A stretch of DNA of 7,845 bases, from positions 1-7,845 of the forward strand of contig DNPJ01000048.1 in assembly GCA_003501485.1 (NCBI GenBank), in the 5' to 3' direction. A model generated the notes under the pieces. It searched no databases. It was given only the letters and a program-made list of their open reading frames with translations, and was not told the origin of the DNA. This DNA is from Bacillota bacterium (GTDB lineage Bacteria > Bacillota_I > Bacilli_A > RFN20 > CAG-826). The position numbers were made by a program, and so were the translations under genes. Below, one piece after another: positions 1 through 6,874 of this stretch; position 1 is the first letter of the stretch, and each line of letters opens with the position of its first letter.

Positions 1-182
1 CTTTTTCTTTAAAATATTCATTTAAATTTAAACTTGAACACATCAGTAAGAACAAAAAAGAAAAGACATCTGAAAAACGATTTGAATTAATGGCAAATGT
101 TTTAGTTGAAAACTCAATTGGGTTCGTGGTTAAAAATGTACCTATTAATTCTAGTCATCTTTCTTTACAAGAAAGAAGATAA
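1..182 (+). CDS. 3' end of an unrecognised gene, cut by the left edge
   Basis: A + strand frame is open from the window edge (first full codon at 3) to a TAA at 180-182, giving about 59 residues. The visible part is Lys/Glu-rich in the middle (ISKNKKEKTSEKRFELM) and ends in a mixed hydrophobic/polar tail (GFVVKNVPINSSHLSLQERR). I do not recognise the family. An open frame this long in such AT-rich DNA is unlikely by chance, and the residue mix is protein-like, so I read it as the C-terminus of a real gene whose body lies outside the window. An internal ATG at 90-92 could start a 30-codon ORF, but the frame continues far upstream of it. The gene converges on the leftward operon. I see no signal peptide, membrane segment or catalytic motif in this fragment. 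It could still be a chance open frame. Confidence 0.45.
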   Translation, partial: FSLKYSFKFKLEHISKNKKEKTSEKRFELMANVLVENSIGFVVKNVPINSSHLSLQERR

Positions 183-420
183 TGTAAAAAAGATTGATCA
201 TAAAAACAAATCGTTATGAAAATTTGAATTATCCGTTTCTAGACAAGAATAATTGAAATTTGTAAAAGTAAACTTATAAACTTTTTGACCTTTTTAACTA
301 ACTATCGATAAAGTAAAAATAATTTTTAAAATATTTCACCAAAATAGACAATTAATCTCCAAAAACAGTTTAATATTTTTTACGATTTTTTTGTAGCTGT
401 CTTCAAATAAACTCCTATTT
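183..420. other. AT-rich convergent intergenic spacer
   Basis: This spacer lies between the + strand gene end and the terminator of the leftward operon. It is very AT-rich, with several T- and A-tracts. I find no gene, RNA gene or convincing + strand terminator in it. The best candidate is a weak AAAGT/ACTTT pairing near 264-285 followed by short T-runs, which is too AT-rich to call. Confidence 0.6.
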
Positions 421-452
421 AAAAAGGTGACGTATCATTGCGATACGCCACC
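421..452 (-). terminator. Rho-independent terminator of the lipoprotein-GH3 operon
   Basis: On the - strand a GC-containing hairpin (426-452) lies 27 bases past the GH3 stop codon. Its arms are GGTG-x-CGTATC and GATACG-x-CACC: ten pairs with one internal mismatch and a 5-base loop. It is followed directly by TTTTT (425-421) and further AT-rich sequence. The T-tract lies only on the - strand side; the + strand continues with ATTACC after the stem. The hairpin therefore serves the leftward operon and not the convergent gene. Confidence 0.88.
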
Positions 453-479
453 ATTACCTAGCAAAATATTACCAAAGTA

Positions 480-3400
480 TTAGTTTATTTTTTTAATTTG
501 TTTACTTTGCATTAAATCAGCAATTAACATCTGAGCACGTTTGAATGCTAACTGGGATTTAATCTTAATTAGCGTTGGAGTATTTTGATATATTTTCTTA
601 TCTGATACATCCTTAACGCTAATTGTTGAACCATTATAATCTTTTGGATTCAATGCCAAATAAACACGCAATGTCTTACCAACTAAACTAATTTTCACTA
701 GATCGTGCTTATTAAATTTAAATGTTTCACAACTTGTTGTCATACGAGAAGTTAGGCCATATGACAATATAAGATTTTTGAGAGTATTGTAATAATCTTT
801 AATCTCATCATCTGCATCATTTATCTTTTCGCTGAATGGCTTTCTAATGAAATCAAATGCGCTATGTTCTTCGTCTTCTAATCCACTTGTAGATGTTGGT
901 TCAATAGAATTTGCTGCCACAACAGCTAGTTGCTCTTTTTTACGATTTTTAAGATAATTCACAACAACTAATGCAATAAGTCCTGCAGATATTGCATACA
1001 TTGAAATTGTTAAGACATAATTAATCCAAATTTCCCAAGTTGCAATTTTTCTATATGATTTTGCATTTGGAGCAATGCCGTTATATGTTCCTGAATTAAC
1101 TAATGTGTAACATATATTCTTAACTGCTTTTCTAATCGAATGAAGGGCTGTAATAGATGAACTATCTTTAAAGACATCAGTCATGGATTGTCCTTTTATT
1201 CCAGAAAAAGCTGTCAAATAAAAGTCGTTACCACTTCTAACCATTTGATCCATTTCTACTTTTGGACCATAATCGGTGATGACCATTCCTTCGAATCCCC
1301 ATTCATTTCTTAATACACCAGTATTTAAATACCAGTTTTGAGAACACATAACAGGTCCAATACAGTTAAATCCTGTCATTGCAGCGTTGCAAGCACGAAT
1401 GACTTTGACTTCGTTTTTCTTTGTGTCAGTATTGTAATAATTTAATTTTTGACGTGCAGTTTTTGTACAAATTTCGTATGGTCGTAAATATAATTCACGA
1501 ATAGTTTGCTCTGTTGCCCAAGTCATGACCATTTGTTGTCTATTTGATTCTTGTTCATTAAGAGCAAAGTGCTTCATGTATGTATAGATTCCACCATCAG
1601 CGGCACCAGACATGATGTTGGCGCCAATAATGCCTGTAATTACAGGATCTTCTGAAATATATTCACCGTTTCTTCCACCAAAAGGAGATCTATGTAAGTT
1701 CAATCCTGGGGCATATAAGCCTTGAACATTATTGGATAAACCTTCTTGTCCCATTGTTTTGCCTCTTTGATAGGCTAAGCGAGGATTGAAAGTACATGCT
1801 GTAATAGTTTGAGATGAATAGTTACACCATCTCCAATCTTTCTTACTACCGAAAGTTGAGAATCCATCTGGACCATCGAAATCTTCGGTCGAAATCTTAT
1901 TAATAACATCAAGTGCGCCAGTATTATAAGCACCATAAGCTAATAGTTTACCGATTTGTTTTAGATTGTTCGAATCTTTGAATGAAATTTGATTGAGTAA
2001 ATCATCCCATGAAGGGTCGTCATAATCAACGCCACGATAACTAGATAACACCAATCCTTTTTGTTCAATCTTAAATGGTCTTGTGTCACGCACTTTTGAT
2101 CCTTTTTGATTGCCGAGAACTGGGTGTTCACGTACATCCATAACGCTTGATTTATAAGAATCAAATTCTTGTTTATAAACATCTTTTAATGTTCTATCAG
2201 CCTCTGTTGGTGTTGTTGGATAAGTTCCGCTAAAATCTTTTCTTGAAAGATTAGTAATTCCATCTTCGTTCATAAAATCACTACTAGATTGAAACATATT
2301 TGTAGCTGCAACAAAGTCACCATCATTTTTTGCTTTGTTTGTTGGATTTCCATCAACATCGAGTTTTGCTTGTCCATCTTTTTCGCTTTGTCTTGGATTG
2401 TTATTATCATAGAAGATATCGCTAGCATTAGAATATGTCCATGTATCAAAATCTTCATGAGCATTTTGACCTAAATGAATTACATAGTCACCCTTTTCAA
2501 GGAAATAGCACCCTTTAGTTCCATCACCATTATCTCTTTTGTAGAAATAAGATGACATTTCATCGATATTAAATGTTAAATTAAGAGTTTGGCTTTCGCC
2601 TTTCTCAATCGTATCAGTTTTATCAAATGTAATTAAATTTTTAGATGATTTTTCAATGCCGTTATTTTTATCAAAATCTGTATATGGTGCTTCATAATAG
2701 ATCTGAACAGCATCTTTTCCAGCTACTTCGCCAGTGTTTGTTACTTTGACAGATAATGTTAGTTTGTTTCCATCAATTTCTTGGCCAACAATCTTTTGGT
2801 CAAATGTTGTATAACTTAAACCATGGCCGAATGGAAATGCGACTTCTGAATCATAGTCAATTTTTCCTTCTTTGAATGCTGTTTCATAATATCTATAACC
2901 AACATATATACCTTCTTCATATTGGACAAATGTACCATCTGATGTTCCGTTTAATTGTTTTACATTTGTATATACCATGTACGGATTTCCGGTCTTATAT
3001 GAATTTGTTCCTGAGAAGCCAAAGTTTTCACTAACAGGCATCTTTAAGAAATCTTTTGTCCATGTATCAACAGCGTGGCCACTTGGATTGACTTTTCCAC
3101 TTAAAATATCACCAAATACTCCCGCTCCTGCACTTCCTGGATGTGGCATATACAATATTGCATCACATAAATCATTAACTTCATCGTTGATTTCAATAAT
3201 ATTAACGCCTGTATTAAGAAGAATAGTCTTTTTGCAATTCGCTCTCATCCATTTAAGTGTTTTAAGTTCTTGACCGGTTAATTGTAGCGAATGTTTTTGT
3301 CCATCTTTATAGGCATCCATTTTAAAGTCGGCGCCTTCACCGCCAGAACGAGAAACAGCCATAATGCCAATTGTGTTATGGGCATATTCTTCGTTTCCAA

Positions 3401-3971
3401 GATATTGATCGAATGGAAGCGTCCATAAATATGTGTGGCCATTATTTACTGTAGCAGCATCATCAGGAGATGTTCCATCTTCTGATTTAGCTAAGACGGC
3501 ACCAGTATTGCGAGTTAATTTTGCAATATCTTCGTTAATTGCAAAATGTTCTCCAATTGATTGAACCATTGATTTTGTTTCAAGTTTTGCTCCATTCCAA
3601 CTGCTAGATCCACCTGTGAATCCACTTCGATAGAAACTATAACCAAATGGTGAAATAACTTCGCCCTCGCTTAAAGGCAAACAGTTATTGTTTTTTAATA
3701 AAACTATACCTTCTTCAGCAATTTTAGCGGTTAAATTAACACTTTCTTCAAGAGCTTCTAAATCAGATTTCTTTTTATAATAGTCTGTATCGATGTCTTT
3801 GTTTTCTTCAGTGACTAATTCACCACTTCCGAAAACTGTATTAAGTGTCGGACTAAAAATATTTGAGAAAATTGGAACTGCGATCGCAATTGCTAATGCA
3901 AATGCACTAATAGGGATAAATATTGAAGCGCATTTTTTAGTCGACATTAATTTCTTTTCTTTTTTACTCAT
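480..3971 (-). CDS. Membrane-tethered, domain-permuted GH3 glycosidase with cytoplasmic C-terminal domain
   Basis: This is probably a beta-glucosidase-type enzyme that removes terminal sugars outside the cell. The order is: Lys-rich N-terminus and hydrophobic helix (about 14-37); GH3 alpha/beta sandwich (about 85-390) with SRSGGEGAD and PFGHGLSYTTF; FnIII-like domain (about 400-505); linker/insert (about 506-640); then the TIM-barrel (about 640-960). That is the reverse of the usual order and is known from Ruminococcus albus and Butyrivibrio beta-glucosidases. Barrel motifs are DGPDGF (699-704), GGRNGEYISEDP (765-776), KHFALNEQESNR (800-811) and GMVITDYG, with Asp900 the likely nucleophile. 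Glu212 aligns with the acid/base of the SRxSGEGxDR type. A second membrane helix (about 983-1005) is followed by KNRKKE and a cytoplasmic tail of about 155 residues. The ATG at 3971 follows AGGAG by 7 bases. The exact sugar substrate cannot be read from the sequence. Confidence 0.93.
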   Translation of the reverse strand: MSKKEKKLMSTKKCASIFIPISAFALAIAIAVPIFSNIFSPTLNTVFGSGELVTEENKDIDTDYYKKKSDLEALEESVNLTAKIAEEGIVLLKNNNCLPLSEGEVISPFGYSFYRSGFTGGSSSWNGAKLETKSMVQSIGEHFAINEDIAKLTRNTGAVLAKSEDGTSPDDAATVNNGHTYLWTLPFDQYLGNEEYAHNTIGIMAVSRSGGEGADFKMDAYKDGQKHSLQLTGQELKTLKWMRANCKKTILLNTGVNIIEINDEVNDLCDAILYMPHPGSAGAGVFGDILSGKVNPSGHAVDTWTKDFLKMPVSENFGFSGTNSYKTGNPYMVYTNVKQLNGTSDGTFVQYEEGIYVGYRYYETAFKEGKIDYDSEVAFPFGHGLSYTTFDQKIVGQEIDGNKLTLSVKVTNTGEVAGKDAVQIYYEAPYTDFDKNNGIEKSSKNLITFDKTDTIEKGESQTLNLTFNIDEMSSYFYKRDNGDGTKGCYFLEKGDYVIHLGQNAHEDFDTWTYSNASDIFYDNNNPRQSEKDGQAKLDVDGNPTNKAKNDGDFVAATNMFQSSSDFMNEDGITNLSRKDFSGTYPTTPTEADRTLKDVYKQEFDSYKSSVMDVREHPVLGNQKGSKVRDTRPFKIEQKGLVLSSYRGVDYDDPSWDDLLNQISFKDSNNLKQIGKLLAYGAYNTGALDVINKISTEDFDGPDGFSTFGSKKDWRWCNYSSQTITACTFNPRLAYQRGKTMGQEGLSNNVQGLYAPGLNLHRSPFGGRNGEYISEDPVITGIIGANIMSGAADGGIYTYMKHFALNEQESNRQQMVMTWATEQTIRELYLRPYEICTKTARQKLNYYNTDTKKNEVKVIRACNAAMTGFNCIGPVMCSQNWYLNTGVLRNEWGFEGMVITDYGPKVEMDQMVRSGNDFYLTAFSGIKGQSMTDVFKDSSSITALHSIRKAVKNICYTLVNSGTYNGIAPNAKSYRKIATWEIWINYVLTISMYAISAGLIALVVVNYLKNRKKEQLAVVAANSIEPTSTSGLEDEEHSAFDFIRKPFSEKINDADDEIKDYYNTLKNLILSYGLTSRMTTSCETFKFNKHDLVKISLVGKTLRVYLALNPKDYNGSTISVKDVSDKKIYQNTPTLIKIKSQLAFKRAQMLIADLMQSKQIKKIN

Positions 3972-3978
3972 TTTAAAT

Positions 3979-3983
3979 CTCCT
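3979..3983 (-). promoter_or_regulatory. GH3 ribosome binding site overlapping the upstream stop codon
   Basis: AGGAG lies 7 bases before the GH3 ATG (3971) and shares bases with the TAG stop of the lipoprotein gene (3984-3982). Ribosomes finishing the lipoprotein therefore sit on the GH3 start site, which suggests coupled translation. It also fixes the GH3 start at 3971 over the later in-frame ATG at codon 9. Confidence 0.85.
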
Positions 3984-6696
3984 AATTCATTTCGATGGTA
4001 ATGCTCTTCCAGTTACCGCAAGCATATCCTTCAAATGCAAATGAATTTTTCTTTAAATAACCTTGCATTGTTAAACGAATAACATTCTTGCCAGCACTTA
4101 GTTTTACTTCACCTAATTTGATATTTCTAAAGTTTCTTGTGCAAAGTTCATCAGCCATGCCCCATTGATTTAATTTTCCGTTTTTATCTGTAAATCGTGT
4201 TTTAGCGGCTTCAGCGTCATCAGCTGCATTAATGACATGTCCATAGGCAATGGCATCTTCATTAACCTTATATTCAACAGGTTCTGCATCATTAACACTA
4301 TTGGTCATTTTTACAACTTTGGATAAGTCTAAGTCATATGAACCGATATAGTTTTGAGTAAAACCTTCAATTCCTGTGTCATAATCTTTATAACCTTCAT
4401 CAGTTTTATTAAGATACGCATTAGTTGCTACTTCAGCATAGATGGATACTGTTCTTTCTTTGTCACTATCAATTTCATATTCAAAATAAGAATCTTTTGA
4501 TACTTTTTCCATATATTTTCCTACAATATTGGCTTTTTTATTAGTATCAGTACTCATTTCAATATATTTGATACTTTGGCTATTAACATCAAGAGATGTA
4601 TATTCTTGTGTTACTTTGCTTTCAACTTTAACATCAATTGAGAAATTTACGTCCTTATATTTAAGATTTATTGTTTTGCTTTCAAATAATTTTCCTCCAT
4701 TTAGAATTTCAATTTGATCATTATCAATTGTTCCTAAATCTACACCATCACTATTGAAAGCATTAAATTTAGCGCCATCAAGAGTAAATGTTTCTCCGAG
4801 TTTATATTCAGTTTTTGGAGATGTTACAGCTTGTATGGATGTTGGAGTTTTGCTTGTAGATTCGTCAATATAGATAAATTCAATATCTTTCCAGTTACCA
4901 CACATCGAACTAACATAACCAAATCCACCAGGTTGATATCCAACATTAATTTCAATCTCATTGTTGCCTTCAACAATATCGACTGTGCCTAAATGAATTC
5001 GTTTAAAGTTATTTAAAGCGAAATATGTGCATGCTGCCCAAGCAGAAGTTTTAATATTTTCTTCCTGTTTAATGCTTGCTAAATCCATATCTGATGTTAA
5101 AAGAGTTTCTGGAATAACAGCATTTTCGTTAATTGGGAATTCCTTTTCATTGTTTTTCAAAGTTAGAATTTTTGTAAAATCAATACCTTTAGATCCCGTA
5201 AATCCGTTTTTTGCACCTGGCCAAACTTTAGAAATATCTCCATAAATAGGACCGTTTGACGCTACAGAAGCATAGATATCAAATTTCCCGTAAGACTTAC
5301 TCGATTGATAAGAATACTTAAATTTACCATAAGCAGATACATTTTCTAAGAATGGTTCAGATTTTAATGTTGAACTCTTTTTTGCTGCTCTAGTATCAAT
5401 TTTTGTCGTATCATCAACGACATTGTTTGAGCTATCGCGGTCATGTATAGGTTCAATATATTTAATAGGTGAATCATCGCTTCTAAAATCGCTTATGATT
5501 TTGCTAGTGACTGTAATTGGTAATGTAATTTTTGAACCTTCATAAATCAAATCAATTGTCTTATCTGCAGGCGAAAGAGGATTGACGTTTGAAATTTCAA
5601 CCTTAGACATATCAATTTCATTTGTTAAACCGGCTTCGTTTTCTATATATAAATAAGCGCCATCAAGGCTAAACTTTTCGCCAACTATGTACTCTTGTTT
5701 TGGATACGAAGATAATTTTAAGGTTCCTGTTTTGATATCTTCGCCTTTCTTAACATAACGGAGTTCGATGTTGTTCCAGTTTCCACATGCTAAATTGCGG
5801 TATGCAAACGAACCACCGCCTACTTCTTTTTTGTTAAAATCAAGCTTAATATTATTTATACCTTTTTCTAATGAAATTTTTCCAATCCAACGCCTTTTAA
5901 AATTCTTTGTTGCCAAATTTAGAACTGTAAACCAAGCACCGCTATATTCGTCATTGTGTTCATCCATATCATCTTCTGTAATTATGGTTGATGGAATATC
6001 GGCTGTTTTCTTTGTTTCATAAATAGTGCCGTTATTTGATAACGTTACTACTTCAGATAAAGGTACAGGATTTGTTCCACAGATATTTGATTTATATTTC
6101 TCAGAAACACTTCCCCAAATATAATTATTTGACGCAACAGAAGCATAAACATATAATTCATCGCCCTCATTTTCTGTGTTAAAAGAATAAGAAAAATTAG
6201 AACCATAAGATACTTCTTCTAAATATGAGAATGCATTTCCGTTTTCGTCTTTTGCACCATCAATTTTCGCTTTTCTAGTATCAATAGAACCATCTGATGT
6301 CACTGCATCATGAACTGGTTCTTCATATTTGAATGCGCCATTCTCCAAATTTGCGCATTCACTAATTAACTTATCGGAGACATTAATATCTAATGTAGTA
6401 GTATATTTTCTCCATTTGAATGTTAATTTCTTATCGTTAAGAGTTAACGACCTTTTTGGCTCCACTGTTACATCTTCCGGATTAACTGTAACTTCTTCGC
6501 CTTCATCATAGGCAGAATAGCTAAACATGGAAGGATCAACAATTTCACCAACTAGGAAATCGGTTCTAGAGCCAAGACTAACATCAATACCTACTCCATA
6601 CCATTCCCCGCTATAGTCTTCTCCGCAGCCCGCTAAACAAACAAGCGAATTAGCAAATAATAACGATAGCGTTAATAATTTGTTCTTCCTCTTCAT
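3982..6696 (-). CDS. Surface lipoprotein with three Ig-like + beta-sandwich (carbohydrate-binding-like) units
   Basis: The N-terminus is a lipoprotein signal peptide: MKRKNK, a hydrophobic stretch, then lipobox LAGC with Cys24 as the lipidated residue, so the mature protein sits on the outer face of the membrane. The remainder is three units of about 290 residues. Each has a short Ig-like segment (about 45-108, 325-402, 617-697; the later two carry YxxGExFxLDGA) and a larger beta-rich domain (about 122-315, 411-610, 708-903). The large domains share YASVASN or YAEVATN (184, 475, 753), NFKR or NFRN (265, 563, 855) and CGNW (304, 599, 893). The pattern recalls galactose-binding-fold modules such as CBM6/35, but I cannot assign a family and see no catalytic motif. 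Its position directly before the GH3 gene suggests it captures glycan for that enzyme. It could instead be an adhesin. No good ribosome site precedes the ATG at 6696. Confidence 0.85.
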   Translation of the reverse strand: MKRKNKLLTLSLLFANSLVCLAGCGEDYSGEWYGVGIDVSLGSRTDFLVGEIVDPSMFSYSAYDEGEEVTVNPEDVTVEPKRSLTLNDKKLTFKWRKYTTTLDINVSDKLISECANLENGAFKYEEPVHDAVTSDGSIDTRKAKIDGAKDENGNAFSYLEEVSYGSNFSYSFNTENEGDELYVYASVASNNYIWGSVSEKYKSNICGTNPVPLSEVVTLSNNGTIYETKKTADIPSTIITEDDMDEHNDEYSGAWFTVLNLATKNFKRRWIGKISLEKGINNIKLDFNKKEVGGGSFAYRNLACGNWNNIELRYVKKGEDIKTGTLKLSSYPKQEYIVGEKFSLDGAYLYIENEAGLTNEIDMSKVEISNVNPLSPADKTIDLIYEGSKITLPITVTSKIISDFRSDDSPIKYIEPIHDRDSSNNVVDDTTKIDTRAAKKSSTLKSEPFLENVSAYGKFKYSYQSSKSYGKFDIYASVASNGPIYGDISKVWPGAKNGFTGSKGIDFTKILTLKNNEKEFPINENAVIPETLLTSDMDLASIKQEENIKTSAWAACTYFALNNFKRIHLGTVDIVEGNNEIEINVGYQPGGFGYVSSMCGNWKDIEFIYIDESTSKTPTSIQAVTSPKTEYKLGETFTLDGAKFNAFNSDGVDLGTIDNDQIEILNGGKLFESKTINLKYKDVNFSIDVKVESKVTQEYTSLDVNSQSIKYIEMSTDTNKKANIVGKYMEKVSKDSYFEYEIDSDKERTVSIYAEVATNAYLNKTDEGYKDYDTGIEGFTQNYIGSYDLDLSKVVKMTNSVNDAEPVEYKVNEDAIAYGHVINAADDAEAAKTRFTDKNGKLNQWGMADELCTRNFRNIKLGEVKLSAGKNVIRLTMQGYLKKNSFAFEGYACGNWKSITIEMN
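3985..6564 (-). repeat. Threefold protein-level repeat inside the lipoprotein
   Basis: Three tandem units lie at about 6564-5752, 5724-4861 and 4848-3985. Corresponding CGNW motifs fall 295 and 294 residues apart, which sets the period. IDTR-type motifs (residues 138 and 433), the YAxVAxN strand, NFKR and CGNW recur in the same order. The units have diverged considerably and the similarity is at protein level; I saw no long identical DNA between them. Unit 3 lacks the clear IDTR motif and has a different loop before NFRN. Confidence 0.85.
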
Positions 6697-6768
6697 AAAT
6701 ATTAATAAACATATTGGTGCGAGTATGCTTATTTTTCCCTTCTTTTAATTTTAAAGATACAAAATCAG

Positions 6769-6789
6769 CGCTCATGCACCATGTGAGCG
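6769..6789 (-). other. Leader stem-loop before the lipoprotein gene
   Basis: A perfect 6-bp stem (CGCTCA / TGAGCG) encloses a 9-base loop in the intergenic region. If transcription starts about 7 bases after the -10 box at 6803-6808, this stem lies within the first dozen bases of the operon mRNA, where it could protect the 5' end. Alternatively it ends transcripts of the kinase gene. However, the sequence after it on the - strand (CTGATTTTGTATCTTT) is only moderately T-rich, so I do not call it a terminator. Confidence 0.5.
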
Positions 6790-6802
6790 TTTACATTTTC
6801 GC

Positions 6803-6811
6803 ATAATAACA
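6803..6811 (-). promoter_or_regulatory. Candidate extended -10 promoter of the lipoprotein-GH3 operon
   Basis: On the - strand TGT-TATTAT forms an extended -10 element matching TATAAT at five of six positions, about 107 bases before the lipoprotein ATG. There is no good -35 box at 17 bases. The nearest TTGACA-like sequence is ATGACA inside the proximal direct repeat, 20 bases upstream. A poor or over-spaced -35 next to activator repeats fits a promoter that needs an activator. Confidence 0.45.
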
Positions 6812-6824
6812 ATTTTACAATGAA

Positions 6825-6857
6825 AAAATGTCATAACTTGACTATAAAATGTCATAA
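6825..6857 (-). promoter_or_regulatory. Pair of direct repeats 21 bp apart, candidate LytTR response-regulator site
   Basis: TTATGACATTTT occurs twice on the - strand (6857-6846 and 6836-6825), with starts exactly 21 bp apart, two helical turns. Aligning 21-base windows around the cores gives 16 identical positions. Direct repeats with 12-13 bp between 9-bp cores are the known geometry for AgrA/ComE-type (LytTR) regulators. The proximal copy is followed by a T-run and then an extended -10 box, as described for ComE promoters. The site lies 18 bases beyond the stop of a GHKL kinase gene, a class that normally pairs with LytTR regulators. Confidence 0.6.
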
Positions 6858-6874
6858 TTGGTTAGAAAAATAAA

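Noticed and set aside
264..285. Possible + strand terminator for the left-edge gene
   Set aside because: The pairing is short and entirely A/T-dominated apart from one or two G-C pairs, so it is not distinguishable from the background of this AT-rich spacer.
1961..2464. Short - strand open frames within the GH3 gene in another frame (1961-2182, 2270-2464)
   Set aside because: They overlap the GH3 coding region in the same direction, with Ile/Met-rich compositions typical of frame-shifted AT-rich DNA.
2977..4044. Open frames on the + strand opposite the GH3 gene (2977-3273 and 3793-4044)
   Set aside because: They lie antisense to a gene with clear family motifs, have no ribosome sites I would accept, and their products look like shadow translations.
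5027..6022. Open frames on the + strand opposite the lipoprotein gene (5027-5245 and 5768-6022)
   Set aside because: They are antisense to the repeated domains. The hydrophobic, Ser/Phe-rich products reflect the complement of Lys/Glu/Asn codons.
6769..6789. Intrinsic terminator for the kinase gene
   Set aside because: The stem is only 6 bp and is not followed by a continuous T-tract on the - strand. It also lies downstream of the likely promoter of the next operon, where a strong terminator would block it.
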